Assembly (NCBI GenBank): GCA_900542355.1
Contig: UQNE01000031.1
Span: 1 to 17,495 of the forward strand
DNA from: an uncultured Bacteroidales bacterium
Lineage (GTDB): Bacteria > Bacteroidota > Bacteroidia > Bacteroidales > Paludibacteraceae
Direction of reading: 5' to 3'
Length of the DNA stretch: 17,495 nt
The first letter of the stretch is position 1. Each line of letters starts with the position of its first letter. Made by a program: the position numbers and the translations under genes. Below, piece by piece: positions 6,950 to 16,100 of the stretch. The notes beneath the pieces are model-generated. The model did no database searches. It was not told the DNA's origin and saw only the letters and a list, made by a program, of their open reading frames with translations.

Positions 6950-8806
6950 ATGGTGCTGCGTTCGCCCGAGATACCTCCCACGGTGGAACATATACCGGGG
7001 GCGCTTAAGGTAACGTGGACGGTGGCTGCCGGATGCACTTACTACCAGATTGTTCGTCGCACGCTGAAACCTGACGGAACACGCGGCGCGTGGGGAAATA
7101 TGGCGGGGGTATCGCCTTCTGCTAGTTCGGGCGCATACCCCGATATTCATGTGGCACCTGGAACAACCTACGAATATGCTGTCTGTCCCAAGTATGCCGA
7201 CCCTATGAAATATATCGACCCCGACGCTGTACAAGGTGCCGGCACTTACATCACAGCAAAGCCTGTTGTCTGGGCAATGGGCAGAATGCCTGTTGGTATT
7301 GTGCTTGACGCACAGGCTGTCGGGCAGGACAGCATTCATCTCACGTGGACGCATGTTCCGGACGCATACCGTTACGACGTATATCGGGATAACGGCGATG
7401 GGCAATACCAAAAGATAGGCGATGTCCCTTATACGGAAGGAATAACTTTTACGGATACCAATGCTGAATCCGGCATACGCTATACCTATAAGGTGGAGGC
7501 ACTTAATTGGATGGACAGCACTACAGAAACAAGCAACCCCGTAGTTGCTTATAGCCGGTTAGACAAACTTACTGTCAAGCGTATCCAACCGCGCTTTCCG
7601 TGGAACGGACTTGTGGACGTGCTTGTTTCCTATAAGTCGGCACGCGAGATGCAGAACGATGGCACACCGCATTTCAGATTGGTGGCAGTGCAAGGAGAGG
7701 ATACCTTGTCGATACAAACCATTGCGCTTGAGGACGGGACACCGATTGACCCCGATTCGTTTATGTTGAGCGGAAAAGGAAACCAACGCCTTGTTTGGAA
7801 CGCAGGCGAAGACCTCGGTGAGGTATTTTATAAAGAGGGCATAACGGTTTCGGTGGAGTGTGTAGGTGTAGTGCCCGGCGACAATACCGATTTGGCATTT
7901 GAGGACGGGAAAGTGTTCTCAACAATCACGCGTCTCGACACACGCAGCGTACATGGGGTGGTACTTGGAGAAAGAATGGAAATCTATGCCGACATCGGTT
8001 GGTTTGCAGGTGCGAATGAATTAGAAGTTTTCGTCAATGGTATGCCCGCATTTGCTACCACCCACGAAGATTACTACTCTTTCAGCATCGGCAAAAGGCA
8101 ACTGAATATATGGGGCATCAACACGCTCAAACTGACAGCCGACAATGGCATAGAGCAGACGGCACGGATTAAGTACCCCGACTTTGTTTTCACCGCCACA
8201 CAAGGCAACAGAGACAGTATCATCTTGGAGTGGAACAGCCTCAAAGGCATACATACCTATTCTGTTTGTCGCCGTATTGCCAATACCGGTGATGAGTTTG
8301 TAGAGGTTGCTCACGTGAGCGATACCACCCGTTGGGCGGACACGTCGGAAGAGACCGTAATAGGCGAGTTTGAGTACACGATTATGCCGTTGTTGGATTT
8401 CGATGAAGACGCCGGTCCGCAACCTGCCGCCGTAACCGGCTATCGTGCATTGGATATAGCCCGCCCTGTTACCATCACGCCTGCCGAGAACGGCACCGTA
8501 ACCGCCGACAAAGAAACGGCTAAATACGGCGAGACCGTAACGCTGACCGTTACCTCTGATAAGGATTATGAATTAGACCAACTCTCGGTGTCGGATGATA
8601 AAACAGAAATAGATGTGCTGAAAACACAGGAAGGTCTCTATATGTTTATTATGCCGGCAAGCAATGTTGCAGTATCCGCTATGTTCAAGGCGAAAACAGG
8701 TGTCGCAACGGATACTATTCCATATAAATTATTCCGCGACGGACTATTCTATATCCTCCGTGCCGGCAAGACCTACACCGCAACAGGAGTAGAAGTAATG
8801 AATTGA
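6950..8806 (+). CDS. C-terminal part of the FN3/InlB B-repeat protein (after the in-frame TAA)
   Basis: 618 codons in the same phase as 5915-6946, beginning at ATG 6950 one codon after the stop. Domains in rough order are an FN3-like domain (8-98: ALKVTWTVAAGCTYYQIVRR), a second FN3 (117-205: SIHLTWTHVPDAYRYDVYRD), the PWNG module (205-315: KRIQPRFPWNGLVDVLVSYK), a beta domain (about 325-410), a third FN3-like domain (415-500), one divergent InlB B-repeat (505-585), and the tail YKLFRDGLFYILRAGKTYTA at the end. It has no signal peptide of its own, so if translated separately it should stay in the cytoplasm. That supports its being the detached C-terminal half of the upstream gene. The InlB repeat and tail share identical stretches with the protein ending at 598. 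Probably a surface protein in its intact form. Confidence 0.8.
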   Translation: MVLRSPEIPPTVEHIPGALKVTWTVAAGCTYYQIVRRTLKPDGTRGAWGNMAGVSPSASSGAYPDIHVAPGTTYEYAVCPKYADPMKYIDPDAVQGAGTYITAKPVVWAMGRMPVGIVLDAQAVGQDSIHLTWTHVPDAYRYDVYRDNGDGQYQKIGDVPYTEGITFTDTNAESGIRYTYKVEALNWMDSTTETSNPVVAYSRLDKLTVKRIQPRFPWNGLVDVLVSYKSAREMQNDGTPHFRLVAVQGEDTLSIQTIALEDGTPIDPDSFMLSGKGNQRLVWNAGEDLGEVFYKEGITVSVECVGVVPGDNTDLAFEDGKVFSTITRLDTRSVHGVVLGERMEIYADIGWFAGANELEVFVNGMPAFATTHEDYYSFSIGKRQLNIWGINTLKLTADNGIEQTARIKYPDFVFTATQGNRDSIILEWNSLKGIHTYSVCRRIANTGDEFVEVAHVSDTTRWADTSEETVIGEFEYTIMPLLDFDEDAGPQPAAVTGYRALDIARPVTITPAENGTVTADKETAKYGETVTLTVTSDKDYELDQLSVSDDKTEIDVLKTQEGLYMFIMPASNVAVSAMFKAKTGVATDTIPYKLFRDGLFYILRAGKTYTATGVEVMN

Positions 8807-8826
8807 ATTATGAGACATAGATAAAT

Positions 8827-8863
8827 CAACAGGGCTGATTCTTTTGCAGATTCAGCCCTGTTG
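8827..8863. terminator. Hairpin between convergent transcripts, probable bidirectional terminator
   Basis: CAACAGGGCTGA (8827-8838) and TCAGCCCTGTTG (8852-8863) form a perfect 12-bp stem with a 13-base loop. It lies 20 bases after the + strand gene end, between the two convergent gene blocks. The T-run is weak on both sides (ATTTAT when read on the minus strand). Position and stem make terminator function likely. Confidence 0.75.
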
Positions 8864-8913
8864 TGTTGCTCACCGATTATATCAACAGAAACCACACCGG
8901 GCAAATGCTAATA

Positions 8914-8953
8914 AAGTTGCAACCTTATGCACAAATAAGTTGACTTTATGCAC
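8914..8953. repeat. Pair of short direct repeats in the convergent gap
   Basis: AAGTTG...TTATGCAC occurs at 8914-8932 and again at 8937-8953. There is no gene to regulate nearby in either direction, so a regulatory role is unlikely. The rest of 8864-8991 shows nothing recognisable. Confidence 0.35.
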
Positions 8954-8991
8954 TTGCGAAACTTCAGCATAATAATTATATGTTTTCCTGT

Positions 8992-9025
8992 ATCCCCCTT
9001 GTCCTCAGAGGGGCTTGGAGGGGTC
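8992..9025 (+). repeat. Palindromic interspersed repeat abutting the rlmD stop codon
   Basis: ATCCCCCTTGTCCTCAGAGG followed by GGCTTGGAGGGGTC is a diverged copy of the family. Its last base coincides with the last base of the rlmD stop codon (minus strand TAG, 9025-9027). Confidence 0.75.
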
Positions 9026-10437
9026 TATCGTTTCTCTAACAGTACCACATTCTCCACATGTTGTGTGTGGGGGAACATATCCACGGGTTGCACGGCAACT
9101 ACACGATATTTAGAATCAAGCAAACTCAAATCGCGTGCTTGTGTGGCGGGGTTGCAACTGACATACACTATCCGTTTCGGCTCGGCAAAGAGTATCGTGT
9201 TCACCACATCCTCGTGCATTCCGGCGCGAGGCGGGTCGGTGATGATGACATCCGGTCGCCCGTATTGCTCGATAAACTCGCGATTGAGAATATCTTTCAT
9301 ATCCCCGGCAAAGAACAATGTGTTCTTCAATCGGTTGTATGCCGCATTGGCTTTGGCGTCCTCTATGGCCTCCGGAACATACTCAATACCAATTACTTGG
9401 CGTGCTTCTTTCGCCACGAAGTTGGCTATCGTACCCGTACCCGTATAGAGGTCAAAGACCAACTCTTTGCCCGTCAGCCCCGCAAAATCACGCGCTACTT
9501 TGTATAGTTCGTAGGCTTGTTCGGTATTGGTCTGGTAGAACGATTTTGGGCCTACCTTAAACTGCAAGTCCTCCATCTCTTCCATGATGTGGTCCTGTCC
9601 CGCAAACACTTTCACCTCCTGGTCGCCTATCGTGTCGTTCATCTTTTCGTTTTCTACATATTGCAGGCTCACTATCTCGGGGAACTCCTTGTGCAACCAC
9701 TCCAGCAGCCCGCGGCACCCCTCGTCAATCTTTTCGCCGAAGCATACAATCAGCATAATCTCACCCTTGTGGTTCGCACGAATAATCAAGGTGCGCAACT
9801 GACCTTGGTGCGTATGTTCGTTGTAAAAACTCAGTCCGTGATTGCGGGCATAGTCGCGAATACCGTTTCGCAGACGGTTGTTGATTTCGGGCATCAGATG
9901 ACACTCCTCGATGTCTAGCACCTTGTCGAAGCAATTGGGGATATGAAAGCCCGCACCGTAACTGTTGTCCACATTCTCTATTCCCCCGGCGGCGCGTATC
10001 TCGTCCCACGAAAGCCATTTGCGGTCAGCAAAGGTAAACTCCAGTTTGTTTCTATATTCGTAGATGTGCTTGCTGCCTAATATCGGACTTATTTCGGGGA
10101 GTTCTACTTTCCCGATACGCGTCAGATTATCAGTTACTTGCTGCTGTTTGTATTTCAGTTGCTCTTCGTAGGGCAGTATCTGCCATTTGCAACCTCCGCA
10201 GGTGCCGTAGTGTTTGCATACTGCCTCGCAGCGTTTCTCCGAAGGGCGCACTATCTGCTCCACGCGGGCTTCCATAAAACTGTGTTTCTTCTTCGTAACT
10301 TGCAGATTTACAATGTCGCCGGGGACGCAATAGGGTACAAATACCACCATATCGTTCACGCGTGTCAAGGCTTTGCCTTCAGCGGCAATACCCGTTATCT
10401 CTACATTCTCTATTAGAGGTAGGTTTTTCTTTTTCAT
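9025..10437 (-). CDS. rlmD: 23S rRNA (uracil-C5)-methyltransferase, RlmD/RumA family
   Basis: A 470-residue SAM-dependent methyltransferase that should make 5-methyluridine in 23S rRNA (U1939 in E. coli numbering). It shows an N-terminal TRAM-like RNA-binding domain (about residues 10-65). The iron-sulfur cysteines are C74, C80 and C83 in CKHYGTCGGCKW, with C179 as the likely fourth ligand. The SAM-binding loop is VFDLYTGTGTIANF (about 327-340). The motif DPPRAGMHEDV and the catalytic cysteine C428 in VYVSCNPATQARDL complete the family signature. Length is as expected. It is the last gene of the mfd-amidase-rlmD block, 30 bp after the amidase stop. Bacteroidota can carry more than one RlmC/RlmD-like paralogue, so the exact target uridine is inferred. 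Confidence 0.9.
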   Translation of the reverse strand: MKKKNLPLIENVEITGIAAEGKALTRVNDMVVFVPYCVPGDIVNLQVTKKKHSFMEARVEQIVRPSEKRCEAVCKHYGTCGGCKWQILPYEEQLKYKQQQVTDNLTRIGKVELPEISPILGSKHIYEYRNKLEFTFADRKWLSWDEIRAAGGIENVDNSYGAGFHIPNCFDKVLDIEECHLMPEINNRLRNGIRDYARNHGLSFYNEHTHQGQLRTLIIRANHKGEIMLIVCFGEKIDEGCRGLLEWLHKEFPEIVSLQYVENEKMNDTIGDQEVKVFAGQDHIMEEMEDLQFKVGPKSFYQTNTEQAYELYKVARDFAGLTGKELVFDLYTGTGTIANFVAKEARQVIGIEYVPEAIEDAKANAAYNRLKNTLFFAGDMKDILNREFIEQYGRPDVIITDPPRAGMHEDVVNTILFAEPKRIVYVSCNPATQARDLSLLDSKYRVVAVQPVDMFPHTQHVENVVLLEKR

Positions 10438-10467
10438 TGTTTTTTGTTTTTGTGTCTTCCGCTCGGG

Positions 10468-13125
10468 TTATTTCGCTTGCGCCGTGGTAGCGGTTTCAGA
10501 CATAAGTAGTTGTATGCTGTATTTGTATATCGTGTCAAAGTCTTTCGCTGCCTCAAGCGGGAATCCCCACACCAAGGTCTTGGCGGTTCGATAGTTGCCG
10601 CTTTGTACAATGGGCAGGCTCCAACCGGTCCATAGTACCCCGGCACCCACTCGCATATCCTGGTATCTGCCTACGCTTACCGCTCTTGTACCTATGGCGT
10701 CTATGCCCTCGGGTGCCTCGGCAAATAGTCCTTCGCTATTAGGCTCTGTACGGATAACACACTCGTTATCAGGTATATATATCCGTCCGTTTCGTGTCGC
10801 ATTGATGGCTCTCAAGCGATAGTGGAGTACGCTCTCTGCCCATGTCTTATCGGCTTTTCTGCTCATTCCGCTCCCTAAGTAACTACCGCTTATCATCGCT
10901 TTCCCGCCATGCTGTAGGTAGGTCTCCAAGGCTTTTTGCAGGTTCTCCGGCAGTACTGCCGTGGTGTCTATGCCGCACTCTTTCCCCGCAATCACATCCA
11001 CTATGGCCATAGTGCTGTCTATTTCCGTCAATGCCTCCACATTGGTGGAGATGTACGAATAGCCCATCTCTTGCAATACGCGCCCGTGTAGGGTGGGGTA
11101 GTCGTGCGTGTTGCCTATGGTGATAGTGGCTTGTCGATCGCGGTAGCACATACCCCAACCGCAGTCGTCATCGGTCTTCCAGCCGTGCGAGCGAGTCCAA
11201 TCGTTCTGCGCACCGATGTAGGCAATGCCATATCCGTCTTCCACGGCATAACTGTTCGGTACAATACCTGCGTAGGTCGAATCGGCAAACCATCTCGGTC
11301 CGTAGGTCTGATTGAAGTTGTTTACAATCAGCACCGTCTTAGCCTCTTTGTCGGGTGCAAAATATGCGCTCAGCATCTCGCTTTTCATACTTTTCCCGCC
11401 TCCGTTGGCTGCTACTACATACATATCGTATCGTTTGCCTCGTACCAAACTGAAGGTCTTGCTTGTTCCCTCTACGCGCTGTCTTTCCCATTGCCCGGTG
11501 TCCTCGCGCATATAGATATAGTAGTGTGTCGGTTGGGCAGTCGGCTCTATCGGGTCGGCCGTGGGCTTCCACGAAAGCACAATACTTTCTGTCCCCTCTT
11601 TGCCGCTCGTCTGGGCTCGCTTGATTTGCATTTTCTGTACGGGCAGCGGCTCTACTATCACCTCTCGCCCGTCCTGTTCGTGCAGAAAACGAAGCAGTCC
11701 TTTGTATATCGCCCGTGCCACAGTCATTCTAAATTGCGGGTCAAGTCCGTAGCGCATATCGCCCATAGTGCTGTGGTTGAGTATCTCTATCAGTGCAGTG
11801 GGCACTACGGGGTACCGTGCCTCGCCGTAGCTGGCGTTTCGCAACTGTCGGCGTGTCCATCGGGGCTCGGTCGTCCGACGGATGTCCTCCACTATCTGTG
11901 TCTGCACATAGTCGGCAAGGTCGCGGTTGAGTTGGCGGCTAATGCCGTTGCCAAATACTTGTCTGCCGTCGTTGTCTTGGGCGCAGTAGATAGCGAGTGT
12001 CCCGATGGTAGTGGTGTCGTCGGTAGCCTTTTGTCCGTCGGTGTGTAGCGCAAGACACACATCTACGGGTATCCCAAGTCCTTTCTGCCCGGGGTTGGCT
12101 TTGCTACCGCCCGTCAGGTAGTTCACCCATAATCCTCTTGCACGGATGTCTTCTACATATTCGTAGTTGCCTTTTTTCTCCTTATCGTTTCCCCATATCG
12201 TATCTGGGAAACCGGCTGTCTGCAGCCAGTAGCGTGAGGCTTCAGCCCATCGGGGCAGGCCGCTCTCGCCCTGCTCCCAACCGGCTCCATCGTCTATCAG
12301 ACACCAAGTGTTATCGCTGTTGAGTCGCAGGTTCGCTCCTTCTATTCGGGCGCGTGGTTGCACTACCACTGCCCCCGCATTCTCCAGCATCTCGCTTACG
12401 AGCCGTGTATACTCAGAGGTGTACAAGTCCTCCACGGTTGTCCACATGGTAGCCCGCTGCCATATCCAGTTAGTCTCTATCTGATTGTAGTAGAGTCCGT
12501 GGCTGGCCCAGAGCGCAATGTATCGACCGCTCAATCCGTTCTTGTAGGTTTCAGCAGGGCGTGCTACCACACTCCCGTCCACTATCAATGGGATATTCGG
12601 CTTTTCATAATCGGGATATTTCTCTTTGCGTTTCTGCTGCCGAAGCCGTGCCGGAACCAACTCGCTCAGTTCGTAAGTACCACATTCCGTCTTGCTGTAT
12701 ATCTTGACATTCCCTTTCTTATGACCTAATACCCAGAGACTTACATCGCTCCGCATAGCCTTCAGTTCACTCTCGCTAAAGACCATATAGCCCAATATCA
12801 TATCGGTGTTTACTCTCACCGAGTTGCCATTTACGCGCAGACTTTTCACCCTTATTTTATTTGCTCCCCATTGCTTGGCAGATGGGTTCACGCAGTGTAC
12901 GAGGCTGTCGCCTACATACACATCGTGGAAGTACATCGTGTTGTAGTGCAGGTTCAGCGAGTCTGCCAATCGTTCCGTACTGATCGCCATCGCTTTGTTC
13001 GCTACGCTCAACATCAGCGCAGTGCAAAGTAATATCGTCCTTCGTCTTTTGTCCATTGTCCTTCGTCCTTTGTCCATTGTCCATCGTCTTTTAGCGCAGC
13101 GGTCTATTGTCCATTTTTCTTTCAT
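10468..13125 (-). CDS. Secreted N-acetylmuramoyl-L-alanine amidase-family protein with FN3-like domain
   Basis: An 885-residue exported protein. An amidase_3-type zinc hydrolase region is suggested by H209 (ALWASHGLYYN), E232 or E238 (TVEDLYTSEYTRL), H361 (CLALHTDGQ) and the catalytic-type E447 (ALIEILNHST). These fit the His-Glu-His zinc site plus Glu, so it probably cleaves peptidoglycan stem peptides in the periplasm. An FN3-like domain follows (about 540-620, SIVLSWKP), then a C-terminal alpha/beta domain (about 630-885: TVLIVNNFNQTYG, YLQHGGKAMISGSYLG). Related Bacteroidota proteins are sometimes labelled xanthan lyase; nothing here supports that activity. The ATG at 13125 overlaps the mfd stop as ATGA, suggesting translational coupling. 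The first 29 residues are a 21-bp repeat translated as TMDKGRR-type units before the signal core ILLCTALMLSVANKAMA, so starts at 13077 or 13059 are also possible. Confidence 0.83.
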   Translation of the reverse strand: MKEKWTIDRCAKRRWTMDKGRRTMDKRRRTILLCTALMLSVANKAMAISTERLADSLNLHYNTMYFHDVYVGDSLVHCVNPSAKQWGANKIRVKSLRVNGNSVRVNTDMILGYMVFSESELKAMRSDVSLWVLGHKKGNVKIYSKTECGTYELSELVPARLRQQKRKEKYPDYEKPNIPLIVDGSVVARPAETYKNGLSGRYIALWASHGLYYNQIETNWIWQRATMWTTVEDLYTSEYTRLVSEMLENAGAVVVQPRARIEGANLRLNSDNTWCLIDDGAGWEQGESGLPRWAEASRYWLQTAGFPDTIWGNDKEKKGNYEYVEDIRARGLWVNYLTGGSKANPGQKGLGIPVDVCLALHTDGQKATDDTTTIGTLAIYCAQDNDGRQVFGNGISRQLNRDLADYVQTQIVEDIRRTTEPRWTRRQLRNASYGEARYPVVPTALIEILNHSTMGDMRYGLDPQFRMTVARAIYKGLLRFLHEQDGREVIVEPLPVQKMQIKRAQTSGKEGTESIVLSWKPTADPIEPTAQPTHYYIYMREDTGQWERQRVEGTSKTFSLVRGKRYDMYVVAANGGGKSMKSEMLSAYFAPDKEAKTVLIVNNFNQTYGPRWFADSTYAGIVPNSYAVEDGYGIAYIGAQNDWTRSHGWKTDDDCGWGMCYRDRQATITIGNTHDYPTLHGRVLQEMGYSYISTNVEALTEIDSTMAIVDVIAGKECGIDTTAVLPENLQKALETYLQHGGKAMISGSYLGSGMSRKADKTWAESVLHYRLRAINATRNGRIYIPDNECVIRTEPNSEGLFAEAPEGIDAIGTRAVSVGRYQDMRVGAGVLWTGWSLPIVQSGNYRTAKTLVWGFPLEAAKDFDTIYKYSIQLLMSETATTAQAK
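13039..13110 (-). repeat. 21-bp in-frame tandem repeat at the amidase N-terminus
   Basis: Read on the + strand, unit 1 is 13039-13059 and unit 2 is 13060-13080, each of the form CCTTCGTCYTTTGTCCATTG plus T. A third, 30-bp unit (13081-13110) carries a 9-bp insertion. All lengths are multiples of three. On the coding strand each unit contains an ATG and reads (T)MDKxRR. Confidence 0.8.
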
Positions 13126-16100
13126 TGTTCGTTTTCAACTTTGCTCAGCAGGTTGATGGCGCCTGCTACGGTCTGCACTTGCATTATCGTCGCATATCGT
13201 CTGCCTGTAGGCTTACCTTTTTTATCTTTTTCTTCTACCAATTGGCACCTCTGTGCACGGCTCACGATAAAGGTGATAATCTTGCCGAATGCCTCGCTGT
13301 GCCAATATCGGTTGTCGTTCTGTACGAAGTAAAGCACCAATCTGCCTCCCTTGAGTAGCACTTTTTCCACACCCAATCGGCAGCATATCCAGCGCAGCCG
13401 CACCACATTCAACAACTCGTCTGCTTGCTCGGGCAGCGGACCGAAACGGTCAATCATACGCTTCTTATATTCGGCCAGTTGGTCTTCATTGCGCAGACTG
13501 TCCAACTCGCGATAGAGCGATATGCGCTCCGATATGTTCTCTACATACTCGCTCGGGAAACCCAAGGGCAGGTCGCTTTCCAACTGGCTGTCCTGTACCC
13601 ATAGTTTCTTTTCATCGCTCCTTCCGCCGAGCAACAACTCTGCGTTCTTCTCGTCCTCATCATCTCCACTGAGCAACTCGTCCTTCAGTTCTTGCACCGC
13701 CTCATTCAGTATGCGTTGGTAGGTCTCATAGCCCAGGTCGGCAATAAAACCGCTCTGCTCTGCGCCCAATAGGTTGCCCGCACCGCGGATGTCGAGGTCT
13801 TGCATAGCGAGGTTGAAGCCTGCGCCCAACTCCGCAAAGGTGGATAGTGCATCCAATCGTCGGCGTGCATCGTCGGTCAGCAACTCGCGTGGTGGTGCCA
13901 CCAAGTAGCAGTACGCTTTTTTGTTGCTGCGTCCTACACGCCCGCGCAACTGGTGCAAGTCCGCCAAACCATAGTGCTGCGCGGAGTAGATGATGATGGT
14001 GTTCACATTGGGTATATCTACGCCCGACTCGATGATGGTCGTCGAGAGCAGAATGTCGTAGTCGTAGTTGATAAAGTCCTCCAATCGCTGCTCCATCTCC
14101 TCCGTAGGCATCTGCCCGTGTGCCACCACTATGCGTGCCTCGGGACATAGCGCATGTATTCGTCGCTCGATGCGCGACAGCATCTCTATGCGGTTGTTCA
14201 CGATAAATATCTGCCCGTTGCGCTGCATCTCCAGGTCGATGGCCTCTTTGATGATGTCTTCATCATCGGGCGTAATCACCTCTGTCTGAACGGGATAGCG
14301 GTTCTGCGGCGGAGTAGTCATCACGCTTAGGTCGCGTGCTCCGAGCAGCGAGAACTGCAATGTCCTCGGGATAGGCGTGGCGGTGAGGGTCAGTACATCC
14401 ACATTCGTTCTTAGCGATTTCAGTTTGTCTTTCACCGTTACACCGAACTTCTGCTCCTCGTCTATGATGAGCAGTCCCAAGTCGTGCCATTTCACGCTCT
14501 TGCCTACCAACTTATGCGTACCTATCAGTATGTCTATCTTACCTGTTTCCAAGTCTGCCAGCAGTTCGCGCACCTCTTTGGCCGACTTGCCCCTGCTCAG
14601 ATATTCTATCCGCACGGGGAAGTTCTTCATTCGCTCTTTGAAGGTGTTGTAGTGTTGCAGCGCCAATACCGTTGTCGGCACCAATACCGCTACTTGCTTG
14701 CCGTCTGTCGCAGCCTTAAACGCCGCACGCATAGCCACTTCGGTCTTACCAAACCCCACATCTCCGCACACCAACCTATCCATCGGCATCGGGTTTTCCA
14801 TATCCCGCTTGATGTCGGCTGTCGCCTTGGCTTGATCGGGTGTGTCCTCATAGAGAAACGATGCCTCCAACTCGTGCTGCATATACCCGTCGGGCGTGTA
14901 GGCAAAGCCTTTCTGCTGCTTGCGCGTCGCATATAGTTTGATTAGGTCGCGAGCAATGTCTTTTACCTTGTCTTTCGTCCGCTCCTTCAGTCGTTCCCAT
15001 GCGCCTGAACCTAACTTAGAGATAGTCGGTTCTGAGCCCTCGCGACCTTTGTATTTCGATATGCGGTGTAGGTTGTGTATCGATACAAACACGCAGTCGC
15101 CGTCGCGGAAAACCAACTTAATCATCTCTTGCGGCTTGCCGTTTACGGGCGTCGTTACCAACCCGCCAAAGCGGGCGATGCCGTGGTCGCTGTGTACCAC
15201 ATAATCGCCTACTTGCAATTGGTTGATTTCTTTCAGTGTGATGATGGCTTTGCCTCTTCGTGCATTTTCGCTTGTAAGCGACACACGGTGGAAACGCTCA
15301 AATATCTCATGATCGGTGTAGCAGCATATCTTCAGCCCTCGGTCCACAAAGCCTCTGTGTAGCGTCTTATCCACTGCTACAAAGTGTATCGGCTCGCCTT
15401 CTACGCTCTCGAAGATAGATGCCAGACGGTCGGTCTGTTTCTTTTGGTCAGCAAGGATATAGAGCCGATAGCCCTCCCGAATCTTTGCCCGCAAGTCGTC
15501 CGTCAGCAAATCGAAGTTCTTGTTGAAAGCCGGCTGAGGCTGGGTGTCAAACTCTATCCGCGAATAGTTGCCAAAGTAACTCTTTTCGCCTATCTCGATA
15601 GTGTCGGTTTCGGCCAACCGCTGTTTGAGTGTATCTCCTAAATCGCTGTTCCTCAGTGTGTTATTGCCTACTTGTCCGCTTATCTTATAGAGTATCAACC
15701 CAAAGTCGTTGCTCACCCATATTGTGTCCTCCCCGACATAATCGGCTATCGTGTATTCTTTCTCATCGCTCCCTTGTGAGGTCGGACCCACGATGTCTAT
15801 CTCTGCCGTCTTGTCTTTGGATAACTGTGTCTCGATGTCGAAATAGCGTATCGAGTCAATCTCATCGCCAAAGAAATCGATACGGTATGGGTCATCGTGC
15901 GAATAACTATAGACATCTACTATCCCGCCGCGAATGGCATACTGCCCCGGCTCATACACAAAATCCACTCGCTCAAACCCCAATTCTGTCAGCATCTCAC
16001 CAAGTCGGCTCACCTGTATCTCTTCCCCTGTTCTAAGGTATAAGGTCTTGTCTTCCAACGCCTTAGGTGCCGGCACACTCTCTATTATTGCTTCCGGGTA

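Noticed and set aside
6509..7411. A 300-codon minus-strand frame spanning the TAA junction at 6944
   Set aside because: Antisense to FN3 domains on the + strand; the translation (many Cys/Arg/His) resembles no protein family.
1..8806. Complete diversity-generating retroelement
   Set aside because: No reverse transcriptase, accessory protein or template repeat is present; kept only as a lead based on fold and codon differences.
11104..12048. A 314-codon frame on the + strand, antisense to the amidase gene
   Set aside because: It is the complementary reading of a gene with clear family motifs; its translation is rich in Cys, His and Arg without domain sense.
10468..13125. Naming the amidase-like protein a xanthan lyase
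   Set aside because: That label circulates for related proteins, but the visible residues are of a zinc amidase site and there is no polysaccharide lyase motif.
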